A program made the position numbers and the translations under genes. Positions 47,122 to 56,880 of a stretch of 64,000 nt of DNA are shown one piece after another. This DNA is from Chitinophagaceae bacterium (lineage in GTDB: Bacteria > Bacteroidota > Bacteroidia > Chitinophagales > Chitinophagaceae). The notes below the pieces were generated by a model that saw only the letters and a program-made list of their open reading frames with translations, was not told the DNA's origin and searched no databases. The first letter of the stretch is position 1. Every line of letters starts with the position of its first letter. The stretch is taken from the NCBI GenBank assembly GCA_016720825.1, contig JADKJV010000008.1:62001-126000 (forward strand), read 5' to 3'.

Positions 47122-47937
47122 TTGAAACGCATTAACAGGATATCATTTGTCTTTTATTGTTCAGTAATGGTATTGCTGTTGGCCGGATTTACCGGTTCAT
47201 TTCAAAAAGATGACTGGCTCCAGTCCCGTGAATCCGGGTTCGATTTTTATTATAAACAGGCCGATGCAGCACAGTCCAGGCAATATGCCGGAATGATTAA
47301 TACAGGCATGCAATCTGTACACGGTTTTTTTGGGAAAAATTATCTCCAGCCATTTGATGTATACCTGCATCCGGACCGGGCCTCTCTCGATAGTTGCTGG
47401 CAGCACGACTGGCAAATGCCATCATTCAAGTCTGAATGCTGGATGGTAGCCAGCGGTGTGGCCAAACGGATTGACTGGTTATCTCCCCGAAGATGGTCAG
47501 CTGAAGCCTGTGAACACAATCCCGCCGACACTATTTCCATGCAACAGGTGGTGACACATGAACTGGTACATGTTTTTCACGGGCAAATGAATGCGAGTCC
47601 GGATTTCAGCAATACACAAAACATGGATTGGTTTGTGGAAGGACTGGCAACCTTTGCCTCAGGCCAGTGTGATGAAGGGAAAATACAACAGGTGGCTGAT
47701 GCCATCCGCACAGGGAATATCCCTGATTCGCTGAGTAAATTCTGGACCGGCAAACTCAGGTATGCGCTTTCCGGATCCATGGTGAAATATATTGATGCCC
47801 ATTACGGAAGGAAATTTATCATTAGTTTGTTGGCCTTGAATAACAATCATGATGTACTGCAGGTGCTGGGTGTTTCTGAAAAAACTTTGCTGGCAGACTG
47901 GAAAGAATATATTATCAACCAGACAGCGGGACATTAA
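47122..47937 (+). CDS. Secreted gluzincin-type metallopeptidase (peptidase MA-like), TTG start
   Basis: 271 residues. The start is TTG at 47122; the signal peptide is 'MVLLLAGFTGSF'. The zinc motif HExxH is 'VVTHELVHVFHGQ' (about 155), and 'MDWFVEGLATFASG' supplies the third ligand Glu, giving the gluzincin spacing of M1/MA-like enzymes. Likely a periplasmic or secreted peptidase; substrate unknown. Confidence 0.85.
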   Translation: MKRINRISFVFYCSVMVLLLAGFTGSFQKDDWLQSRESGFDFYYKQADAAQSRQYAGMINTGMQSVHGFFGKNYLQPFDVYLHPDRASLDSCWQHDWQMPSFKSECWMVASGVAKRIDWLSPRRWSAEACEHNPADTISMQQVVTHELVHVFHGQMNASPDFSNTQNMDWFVEGLATFASGQCDEGKIQQVADAIRTGNIPDSLSKFWTGKLRYALSGSMVKYIDAHYGRKFIISLLALNNNHDVLQVLGVSEKTLLADWKEYIINQTAGH

Positions 47938-47955
47938 ATAATTAATCTTTCAGCC

Positions 47956-48447
47956 ATGAAATACAAATTACACATTAAATGGATGATGAGTTTTTTACTG
48001 TTGTCAGTAATACTCAGCAGTTGCGGATTAATGTTCGCTTTGTTTTATAAAGACTGGCGCTCAGAAACTGCTTATAAGAGCCCAAAGAAAAAAGGTGTTT
48101 ATTACCAGATAAAAGGAGTAACCCAATCCCACTGTGGCTGTTCGGATCTGCTGGCTGAAGGATATGACCGGAGTAACATGACATTCCGGATATACTATGG
48201 CGGCGGTTTGTTTGCTCCTGCAAAATATGTTTACCGCCGCGATGAAAACGGTTATGTATATGATACGCTTCGTTACCGGCTTGTTACACATGCGTACCCG
48301 GATATTCCCTTTGATGCACTGGATAAAGAAATCCTGGGGAAGATGGACACATTGGCCAGGACAAGACCTGCCGGTGCCGGAATGATTTACGCCGTTAAAA
48401 TAAACACGTATACCGGCTTCACTAAGATGCTGCGGGAAGAGTATTAA
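47956..48447 (+). CDS. Small lipoprotein with a Cys cluster
   Basis: 163 residues. The lipobox 'SVILSSC' is followed by a short domain with 'TQSHCGCSDLLAEGYD' and 'AGMIYAVKINTYTGFTKML'. The HCGC pair might bind metal or form a disulphide; this is a guess. Family not recognised. It starts 18 bases after the metallopeptidase, so 46549-48447 may be one unit. Confidence 0.72.
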   Translation: MKYKLHIKWMMSFLLLSVILSSCGLMFALFYKDWRSETAYKSPKKKGVYYQIKGVTQSHCGCSDLLAEGYDRSNMTFRIYYGGGLFAPAKYVYRRDENGYVYDTLRYRLVTHAYPDIPFDALDKEILGKMDTLARTRPAGAGMIYAVKINTYTGFTKMLREEY

Positions 48448-48476
48448 AAATTGTATTTCGGAAAAACGATTATCTG

Positions 48477-48977
48477 ATGACAGCTGTTGAATTGCTCATC
48501 AACCAATATGGGTTGTTGACCCATCCGGAAGGAGGTTATTATGCAGAAACTTACCGAAGTAATCTGGAACTGCCTGCTATTGCTTTGCCTGAAGGATTCG
48601 GCGGCCCGCGCCGGGTTTCAACAGCGATTTACTTTTTACTGGAACAGGGAAATTTTTCAGCTTTCCACCGGATTAAAAGTGACGAGTGCTGGCATTTCTA
48701 TTCCGGCGACCCGCTCTGGATTTATATATTAACGCCACAGGGTGATTTGCAGAAAGTGGTCTTGGGTAACCATCCTGAAAAAGGGGAGAAGTTCCAGTTT
48801 GTAGTACCGGCCAATTGCTGGTTTGCCAGCGAGCCAGCCCCGGGTTCTGCATTTTCGTTTACAGGTTGTACGGTGGCTCCGGGATTTGATTTTGCTGACT
48901 TTGAACTGGCCTCCGCACAAGAACTGGTATCCACGTACCCGGAACTGGCTCCGCTGATCCGCAGGTTATGCAGGTAA
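48477..48977 (+). CDS. DUF985-family cupin
   Basis: 166 residues. 'GLLTHPEGGYYAETYRS', 'TAIYFLLEQGNFSAFHRIKS' and 'DECWHFYSGDPL' match the DUF985 (Cupin_5) family, with His in the metal pocket. 'VVPANCWFASEP' and 'GCTVAPGFDFADFE' complete the barrel. Some members act on sugars or small metabolites; this one's reaction is unknown. Cytoplasmic. Confidence 0.92.
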   Translation: MTAVELLINQYGLLTHPEGGYYAETYRSNLELPAIALPEGFGGPRRVSTAIYFLLEQGNFSAFHRIKSDECWHFYSGDPLWIYILTPQGDLQKVVLGNHPEKGEKFQFVVPANCWFASEPAPGSAFSFTGCTVAPGFDFADFELASAQELVSTYPELAPLIRRLCR

Positions 48978-48988
48978 CAGTGATACAC

Positions 48989-49016
48989 AAAAAAAGAGCA
49001 GCCCTTCCGGGCTGCT
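48989..49016 (-). terminator. Intrinsic terminator of the porP / T9SS cargo transcript
   Basis: AGCAGCCC (48997-49004) and GGGCTGCT (49009-49016) form a perfect 8 bp stem with a TTCC loop. On the minus strand CTTTTTTT follows. It is 27 bases past the PorP stop. Confidence 0.9.
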
Positions 49017-49042
49017 GCTAAATCTGATTGGTTTTTCAATAA

Positions 49043-49936
49043 TTATTTTTTCAGGTTATACCGCATCAGGATTTCATGTGAGTTAGAACCTGCATCGAAT
49101 ACGCTCAACGGTGTGCTGTAGATATCAAAAGAATAACCGATCGTGAATTTCTTATTGATATTTACACCGGCAGAAAGCATAAAGCTTTGTTTAACGCGGT
49201 AACCCACACCCCACCAGAAGATTTCTTTGTGCTCAACCCTTGCGCCAAACTGGTATTCAGTAGGGGCGTTGGGCAGGTACACGACCAGCACGTTGGGCGT
49301 GATCGTGGTATTATCATCTGTTCTCCATGTGTATTTACCATGGAAATAATAGTGGCGGTATAAACGGCCTTCTTCATTGCGTGTCAGGTTGCCGGTATAA
49401 AAATCCAGTTTTGACTGAACCAGCTGGGAAGCTGAAACACCCAGTTGCAGTTTTTTACCGGTGTAAGAAATACCGAAACCTGCGTCAAACATGAATTTAT
49501 TATCTGAAGTGCCGATAGCAGGATCAGAACCGAGGGTAGTAGTCAGCTTGGCGCGATCCAGCGAGTATTGCTGGCCCCGTGCTTCCAGTCCCATGGAAAA
49601 TACACCACCATTGTTTGTTGGAATGTGTTTGGCGAAAGCCAGTTCCACTCCCGTGCGGGAAGTGGGGCCTGTTTTATCATTGTACACATATCCGCCCAAA
49701 CCGATATTCATTTTCGGGATGTCGAATGAACCAAAGAATGTAGCGGTTTTAGGACTGCCGCTGATGCCACTCCACTGGGTGCGGTAGCTTACACCTACCA
49801 TGCTGTTATTCACCCCAGCGGTGGAAGGGTTATGGAACACACCCTGCAGGTCATACAAAGATGAAATCTGCAGCTGCTGGGCAGACAGGTTTGTAACTGT
49901 CCCCATTACCAGCATGATTAAAATATACTTTTTCAT
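49043..49936 (-). CDS. PorP/SprF-family T9SS outer-membrane protein
   Basis: 297 residues. A signal peptide ('MGTVTNLSAQ') and the family opening 'YDLQGVFHNPSTAGVNNSMV' with 'VSYRTQWSGISGSPKTATFF' are typical, and a beta-barrel fills the rest. Family members anchor type B gliding-CTD cargo at the surface. It begins 19 bases after the 1032-residue cargo gene, a classic cargo/SprF pair. Confidence 0.94.
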   Translation of the reverse strand: MKKYILIMLVMGTVTNLSAQQLQISSLYDLQGVFHNPSTAGVNNSMVGVSYRTQWSGISGSPKTATFFGSFDIPKMNIGLGGYVYNDKTGPTSRTGVELAFAKHIPTNNGGVFSMGLEARGQQYSLDRAKLTTTLGSDPAIGTSDNKFMFDAGFGISYTGKKLQLGVSASQLVQSKLDFYTGNLTRNEEGRLYRHYYFHGKYTWRTDDNTTITPNVLVVYLPNAPTEYQFGARVEHKEIFWWGVGYRVKQSFMLSAGVNINKKFTIGYSFDIYSTPLSVFDAGSNSHEILMRYNLKK

Positions 49937-49955
49937 AATTTTTTTATTTGAATGA

Positions 49956-52900
49956 TTATCGCAGGATTGTTACATCGCCTTTCAGGTAAACTGATTTACC
50001 ATTGATCAGCTGAAGGGTTACTACATAATAATAAGTAGCGTCAGGAACAGGTTTACCGTTGTATGTACCATCCCAGTCGTTCTTATAATCATCGGATTTA
50101 TATACCACATGTCCGTAGCGGTTGAAAATGGTCACCGCGTTTTTCTTCGTACAGGGTGCGCCATTGGTAACCAGCCAGCGGTCATTCATGCCATCGCCGT
50201 TAGGCGTAAAGGCATCCATTACTTTAATACAGTAAGGGATAACGGTTACAAAGGCATCATCTGTTGCCACGCAACCGTTGCTGTCCTGGAAGCGGTAAGT
50301 GTAGGTAGTACTTACATTGGGTTTAACAACCGGGTTCAGTGTATTTCCACCGCTTACTATTGTACCGGAAGGAGTCCATGAACTGGAACCATTGCTGCTG
50401 CTGCTGGTAGCCGTTAATGTGGCTTCGTCGCCGTCAACAATTGTTACGTCCGGACCTGCACTTACAGCAGGGCTGGTTCTTGTTGCTACAGTAATAGATT
50501 TAGTCAACACACCGCATGCATTATCACGGATGGTAATCGTGTGTAAACCAGCGGGGAGGCCATTAAATGTATTGGAAGCCTGGAAAGCACCGCCATTCAG
50601 GCTGTAAGAATAAGGCGCAATTGCACCGGTTGCAGTAATTGTTACAGAACCACTTGCAACATTGGTACAGCTTCCTGTTACTGTTTCTGTAGAAGAGATA
50701 TTTACCAGGGCCGGGTTACCGTATTCCATGATCGGTGCACCTGAAACGTTCGGGCCTGACATAAACAGCCTGCGGTTTGCCATAGTTATTCCTGCTGAAA
50801 CAGTACGGGGTGCAAAGGCCAGTGCTGTACTCAGATTAGCCGTGGGCGCGATGTCAAGTACCCAGGATGTACCACCGTTATTCGTTTTCAGTAAAGCACC
50901 GCCGGGTCCGCATACATAACCATTGTTTGCATCGTGGAAAAGAACACCGTTCATATTTCCAACAGGGTAAATTGTTGTGATATTACCTGTAATATCCTGC
51001 CAGGTAGCACCGCCATCAGTGGTTTTTATCACCACTTTACGGGGGAAACCGTTACCGCAAAGGAATACCGTATTGGCATCCAGTGCAAACATATCAGTAT
51101 AAGAAATCTGGGGAGTAACACCGGGGAAGGGCAGGGGCAGTTTCGTCCAGGTTACACCGGCGTCTGTCGTTTTCCATATTGTATCCTTGTTACCGGAAGC
51201 GTATCCAACCAAACGTGTTGGGAATTCAATATCAGTAAGCGTCTGGAAAGTGCTTCCCACAGCAAATGGTGCACTTACAGCAGACCAGGTTGTTCCACCA
51301 TTGAATGAACGGAAGATACTTGAAGTCCTGGATGCTGCCGGAATACTGAATGCACTTGAAGCAACCAGCCAGATAGAGTCATTGCCCTGTGCAGCCACAT
51401 CCTGCATCTGGAAGTTGAAGTTGGAATAAATAGGATCCAGTGTGGTTCCTTTATCAGGAGATGAATAGAGAATACCACTGTTAACAGCGATATATACTTT
51501 ATTCAGGTTGGGGTAAGCCATACCGTTGATCGTATAATTTGAGTTGATAAAATCCTGGCGGGTTTTATCAATCCAGGTTGCGCCACCATCGGTTGTTACG
51601 TTAATGTTTGCTCCACCTGCCGCAATACCATTGTTACAATCTGCAAATTCAAATTTGGTGAATGAACCACCTGCAGGTGTTGTAATGTAAGGGCTCTGCC
51701 ATCCGCCGGCTCTTCCGGGGATAGAATCCGCAAACACACCAGCCTGGCCCATGCTCAGGAATTTACCATTCGGGGCAATATCCAGTGCCCATGTGGCAAA
51801 ACTGCTGTAGTTCTTTCCCTGGGGCAGGCTTAATTCCCTTACCCAGTTTGCACCGTTGTCAACAGAAGTCCACAGTAAGCCGAAATTGGCCGCTGCATAC
51901 AGCTTTCCGTTAGCTGCTTTCCTGAGCTGGTAAGGATTAGAGGCCAGCAATACCTGCGGGTTTGGAATAGGAATATTATTCGGAGGGAAAGGATAGTTCA
52001 GCACATCGTACTTGCCTTTTTCATATAAACCGGGAACGGCAACATTCTGCGTGCTGTCGTTTTTACCGGTATGGATTTTCAGTACAATGTTATTGTTGAA
52101 AGACATCATCAGCAGGGTAGAGTCATTCAGGATACTGATCGCTTTATATGTTTGAGTGCATGCCTGCAGGGAAGCATAACGGGAAGTACAGGTAATCGTT
52201 CCTGTAGGAACACCGGTATAACCGAGTCTTTCCTTGCTGGTTGAATAGTCAGTTAATGTACCATTCGTAAACTTCCAGACCAGTGATGCGTGGTGGGAAC
52301 CACTTGTAGTCGTACCAGAAACAGAACAATTGGCTATTGCAGCAGGATGTCTTTCAAAAGTGCTCAGTCCTGATCCGACAATGTATCCTGTATTCTCATT
52401 CAGGAACTCAATACGTTGAATTTCTTTGTCTTTAGCAGTTACATCAATAATTACAGGGGCAAGGTTTACATTATTCACATAACCAATCCTGGATTTACCA
52501 CCAGTGGGAGCGCTGAGCGAATCCCAGGTAGTACCGCCATTACGGGTAAAATATACTTTAGGCAGTGAATCAGGTGTGTTATGCTGACCGCCGATATAAC
52601 CCGTGTCTTTATTTACAAACCAAACTGTATTAATGTTTCTTCCTTTATCAAAAAGAGGTGTTCTGATAAGCGTCCAGGTTGCCCCGCCGTCTGTTGATTT
52701 GGCCAGACAGCCCGGTGAACCTGCTGCATAAGCAACTGTAGAGGTCACAAAATGAACATCATTAAATGTACACTTAGTCAGGGTATTGGCAGAGGTATAA
52801 TAAGTAAATACTCCGTAAACCCAGGTGTTTCCACCGTCAGTGGACTTGCAAATACCGCCATCAGATCCAACGGCAAGTACATTATTATTGTCGAAGTAGT

Positions 52901-53054
52901 CCACATCAAGAATAGTAATGCCGAATGGTTTCGGATTGCTGAATTTCCAGCTGGTGGTATTGTAAAAGCTCTGCGCATTTACAACCGCCACAGAAAGGGA
53001 AAGCACCATTACCAGGAGGAAATAACGGATTTTCCCAAAGCAGTTCTTGTTCAT
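49956..53054 (-). CDS. Large T9SS cargo with BNR/Ycf48-type repeats and type B C-terminal domain
   Basis: 1032 residues from the ATG at 53054; an ATG 12 bases upstream is possible. The signal peptide 'VMVLSLSVAVVNAQ' is followed by many Ycf48/BNR propeller blades of the form 'STDGGATWT' (for example 'GGNTWVYGVF', 'TTDAGVTWTKLP'). A SprB-like repeat ('VTGSCTNVASGSVTITATG') and a PKD-like segment follow. The C-terminus 'DAFTPNGDGMNDRWLV', 'FNRYGHVVYKS', 'WDGTYNGKPVPDATYYY' is the gliding-motility-type (type B) sorting domain. It should be secreted through T9SS and attached with the PorP partner. Binding target unknown. Confidence 0.92.
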   Translation of the reverse strand: MNKNCFGKIRYFLLVMVLSLSVAVVNAQSFYNTTSWKFSNPKPFGITILDVDYFDNNNVLAVGSDGGICKSTDGGNTWVYGVFTYYTSANTLTKCTFNDVHFVTSTVAYAAGSPGCLAKSTDGGATWTLIRTPLFDKGRNINTVWFVNKDTGYIGGQHNTPDSLPKVYFTRNGGTTWDSLSAPTGGKSRIGYVNNVNLAPVIIDVTAKDKEIQRIEFLNENTGYIVGSGLSTFERHPAAIANCSVSGTTTSGSHHASLVWKFTNGTLTDYSTSKERLGYTGVPTGTITCTSRYASLQACTQTYKAISILNDSTLLMMSFNNNIVLKIHTGKNDSTQNVAVPGLYEKGKYDVLNYPFPPNNIPIPNPQVLLASNPYQLRKAANGKLYAAANFGLLWTSVDNGANWVRELSLPQGKNYSSFATWALDIAPNGKFLSMGQAGVFADSIPGRAGGWQSPYITTPAGGSFTKFEFADCNNGIAAGGANINVTTDGGATWIDKTRQDFINSNYTINGMAYPNLNKVYIAVNSGILYSSPDKGTTLDPIYSNFNFQMQDVAAQGNDSIWLVASSAFSIPAASRTSSIFRSFNGGTTWSAVSAPFAVGSTFQTLTDIEFPTRLVGYASGNKDTIWKTTDAGVTWTKLPLPFPGVTPQISYTDMFALDANTVFLCGNGFPRKVVIKTTDGGATWQDITGNITTIYPVGNMNGVLFHDANNGYVCGPGGALLKTNNGGTSWVLDIAPTANLSTALAFAPRTVSAGITMANRRLFMSGPNVSGAPIMEYGNPALVNISSTETVTGSCTNVASGSVTITATGAIAPYSYSLNGGAFQASNTFNGLPAGLHTITIRDNACGVLTKSITVATRTSPAVSAGPDVTIVDGDEATLTATSSSSNGSSSWTPSGTIVSGGNTLNPVVKPNVSTTYTYRFQDSNGCVATDDAFVTVIPYCIKVMDAFTPNGDGMNDRWLVTNGAPCTKKNAVTIFNRYGHVVYKSDDYKNDWDGTYNGKPVPDATYYYVVTLQLINGKSVYLKGDVTILR

Positions 53055-53179
53055 TTTAATTGTCATTTTAAGTTTTGGAAGAAAAGCGAGGGGCAATGTT
53101 AGGTTAACATTTAATCGGGAGGTGTAGAATTAATTCTACACCTCATTATTGGTAAATGCAGGAATATTGAATTCTGAAA

Positions 53180-56100
53180 ATGAAACAACTTCGGCTCGCT
53201 ATACTGTTAATTACCAGCCTGATCATTGGTACAAACTCCCACGCCCAGGATAAATCCAACAGGGGCAGGGAGTTCTGGCTGTCTTATGGATTTGATTACA
53301 GCTTTTTCTGGGAAACACCCATTAACTTCCAGGAACTGGCTCTCTATATCAGCACCGAACAGGCTGCCACCGTTACTGTTTCCATCAGCAATACCGGCTT
53401 TACACAAACACTCAGCATCCCCGCTAATACGGTAGATGCTTCTATTCTTATCCCCAAATCAGGCCCCAACGATGCGCGGGTACTTACTGACGGACCCTCA
53501 AACAAAGGCATTCATATCGTAAGTGATGTACCGGTTGCTGTGTATGCGCACGTCTATTCCACACAGGTTTCCGGAGCTACTATGCTCATGCCCGTGGAAA
53601 CAAACGGGTTTGTTTACCATTCTGTAAACTATTACCAGACCACTTCCCAAAGCAGCCCGCCCGACTGGTATTCCTGGTTCTATGCAATTGCCTCAGAAGA
53701 CAACACCCGTCTGGAGATTACCCCATCAGATACAACCAAAAACGGATGGCTGCCCGGACAGACTTATACCGTAAACCTGAATAAAGGGGAATCATACCAT
53801 GTATTCGGCAAAGCTGTATTCGATGGCTTTGCAGCCCATGCCAGTAAGGATATGACAGGCAGCAAGGTAGTATCCATCGTTGGTGGTGATGGTAATTGTC
53901 ATCCGTTTGCCTTATTCTCCGGCTCCGGTGGTATTCGTCTCTGCAGGGGAGATGGTGGAGAATTTGTACACCAGCAGGTTTTTCCGGAACAAGCCTGGGG
54001 TACACTTTACCTTACTTACCATACTATTAATAATATCAACTCCGATATTGTTGAAACGAACAGGAACTATTACCGGGTTTGTGTGCTTGACCCGCTGACT
54101 GTTGTTAAAAAGAATGGCGTTACAATGACCGGGCTGATCAATAATTTTTTTACGAGTACATGGATTCCACCGGCGGTGATTATATCGAAGCCAACAAACC
54201 CATTCTCGTTTCCCAGTATACACCCAATAAAAACCAGTGCTGGAATTTTCCGGTAACCACACCTTCACCACCTTCTTACGGCGATCCGGAAATGTTTTAT
54301 CTCAGTCCGATTGAACAGGGACAGAAATCAGTTATTTTCTATACACCCAGGAAGTCAAGTATAGATTATGTCTATGCCAATATCCATTTCCCAACGTCCG
54401 CTTCAGCCTCCTTACGGGTAGATGGAAACCCGCTGCCCGCCACACAAATTATTGCCCATCCCAATCTTGCCGGATATTCTGTAGCCGTTGCGCGTTTCAT
54501 TGGGCCGGCTGCGCAACATAAAATTACCTGCGACTCCGCATTTACATCCACTGTTTATGGTCTGGGTAACTATGAAAGCTATGGTTACAACGTAGGTACA
54601 TTGATTAATAACCTGAACTCTTACAGTACAATCAGCAATACACTGAATACCAATAACCAGACGGATACATTTACCTGTCCCAATACACCCGTCAGGCTTT
54701 ACGTTAAACTTGGTTTCCCGGCAAACACTATTCACTGGAAATTAAGCCAGGTGCCCGGTATGTCACCAAGTACGGATTCTATCGTGTTAACCCCTTCGCT
54801 TGTCAGAACAGAAGTGATTAATGCACGTACTTATTATGTTTATACGTTGCAGCAGGATTTTACATTCAATGCCCCCGGTACTTATAATATCCCTGTCAGT
54901 TTTACTGCTACTGTAATTCCGAATTGTAATCAAACGGAGAACGCAAATCTGAGAGTGGTTGTGAAACCCGGGCCCAAGCCTGATTTCAGTTTTGTCAATC
55001 TTTGCCTGACCGATACAGTCCGTTTTAACGGCACCACACCAGCGTGGGATTTCCCGCTCACCAGTTATCTGTGGACATTCCACGACAATGCCACACAGAA
55101 TACAGTGAACGGTAAAAAATTATATCCCGGCCCCGGTAACTATGATGTCCGTTACAGGGTAGTGGCATCCAATGGTTGTGTGGGTGATACGCTTAAAACA
55201 ATTACCCTGACAAACGCAACCGCGCCGGCTTTGTCTATCAGTGCGACCGGTAAGCCCTGTGTGGACAGTGTATTTACTTTTACATCTTCCATTGCGCCAG
55301 GTGCACTCAATCCGTTGAGCTGGTACTGGGATTTCGGGGATGGACAAACAGTTACTTCAAACACACAGTTTACTCAAACGCATGCTTATGCTACTGCAGC
55401 AGCTGCAGTTAAAGTAAAACTCGTTGTGAAATTGTCACAGGGCTGCAGTCCGGATACCGCTTATTATAACATACCACTTATTTATACAAACCCCGTTGCT
55501 TCGTTTTCTATTACCGGTGATACTTTATGTGAAAAGAAACCACTGCGGTTTGATTCACCGCTTACCGGGCATATCAACATGGATCTGGAATTTCGGAAAT
55601 GGAAACGGGACACAGGTTCCGCCATTTAACTATGCATACAATACCGCCGGAAATTACTCCCCGTCACTGGTCGTGCATGATGCACAGGGTTGCGGATCAG
55701 CTGCTGCTACACAAAATGTGAGTATCAAAGCGGCACCCGTGGTGAATGCAGGTCATGACCAGTTTATAAGTGTAGGTGCATCTGCTCAACTCAATGCTGT
55801 TGTAACTCCTGTTTCTGCGTATAATATTTTATGGACACCGACCATTTACCTGACTAGTGCTTCAACATTGTCGCCTGTTTCCACACCGCCGGCAGATAAC
55901 CCGGTTACATATACGATTACCGTGACAGACCAGAACAGTTTATGCAGTGCGTCAGACCAGGTGGTGATTACGGCGGTGTCACAGATTTATATTCCTACTG
56001 CTTTTACCCCGAATCATGATGGAAGAAATGATTTGTGGACGATACCCGGACTGGCTTTATATCCTGAAGCGCTGGTTACCGTGTATAACCGGTGGGGGGA

Positions 56101-56250
56101 GAAAGTATATGAGTCGAAAGATTATTACCATAATCCATGGAACGGGAAGAACAGGGCGTGCTGCAGCCGATTGGGATTTATGTGTATATCATCCAGCTGG
56201 ATAATACTAAAACTAAATTCCTGAAAGGGACATTCACACTGGTGCTATAA
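53180..56250 (+). CDS. T9SS cargo with IgGFc-binding-like and PKD domains, three frameshifts
   Basis: About 1023 residues once three indels are repaired: a T lost from a T8 run near 54150, one extra base near 55580, and an A lost near 56149. The parts then join as 'LINNFFYEYMDSTGGDYIEA', 'GHINWIWNFGNGNGTQ' and 'NGKEQGVLQPIGVYVYIIQL'. The signal peptide ends 'GTNSHAQ'. An IgGFc_binding-type N-terminal domain ('RGREFWLSYG', 'VPVAVYAHVYSTQVSGATML') covers about 20-470. PKD modules follow ('WDFGDGQTV', 'WNFGNGNG') and then a type B sorting domain ('PTAFTPNHDGRNDLW', 'VYNRWGEKVYES'). It diverges from the other cargo, 126 bases apart. Confidence 0.9.
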
Positions 56251-56259
56251 TAAGTTCAA

Positions 56260-56880
56260 ATGGTCCGTACGCAACCTGCCATATTAATTGCCGACGATCA
56301 CAGCATGATCCGGAAAGGGCTGAAGTTATATCTCCAGCTCAGCCTGAACTATTCTGATATCAGTGAAGCCGGAACCTGCAGTGAACTGATGAATGAACTG
56401 GTGAAACGGAAATATACACACCTGGTGCTCGACCTGATCCTGTCAGATGGAAGTGCACTTGAGGTCATTCCCAACATCCGCAGGGTGTACCCTGATCTGC
56501 ATATCATGATTTTTTCCATGCAGCCTCCCGAAGTATACGGGGAAGCGCTCCGGACTTATGGTATCCAGTATTATTTATCAAAAACAGCGGGAGAGGAGGA
56601 CATCATCCAGGCGCTCCAGCGGTTTATTGAAAACCAAAGCCTGAAAAAAGCCAACGGGGGAATATTACAATCTGAAAACCCGTTTTCTGCCCTGGCACCG
56701 CGTGAACTGGAAATACTCCATTACGTACTAAAAGGCATCGGCACCAAACAGATTGCAGAAACGCTGAGCCTGAAAATGAGTACCATCTCCACACTCAAGA
56801 CCCGCATCTTTGAGAAAACCAATGCAGGCAATATCAAGGAGCTCATCGAACTCGCCTCACTGTATAATGTGAATTACTGA
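56260..56880 (+). CDS. NarL/LuxR-type response regulator
   Basis: 206 residues. The receiver domain (1-125) has acidic pair Asp12/Asp13, phosphorylation Asp58 ('LVLDLILSDG') and 'YLSKTAGEED'. A LuxR helix-turn-helix (about 145-206) is seen as 'LAPRELEILHYVLKGIGTKQ' and 'KMSTISTLKTRIFEKT'. No kinase is near. It begins 9 bases after the IgGFc/PKD cargo stop, so it may be co-transcribed with it. Its stop overlaps the convergent PhyH stop by 7 bases. Confidence 0.94.
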   Translation: MVRTQPAILIADDHSMIRKGLKLYLQLSLNYSDISEAGTCSELMNELVKRKYTHLVLDLILSDGSALEVIPNIRRVYPDLHIMIFSMQPPEVYGEALRTYGIQYYLSKTAGEEDIIQALQRFIENQSLKKANGGILQSENPFSALAPRELEILHYVLKGIGTKQIAETLSLKMSTISTLKTRIFEKTNAGNIKELIELASLYNVNY

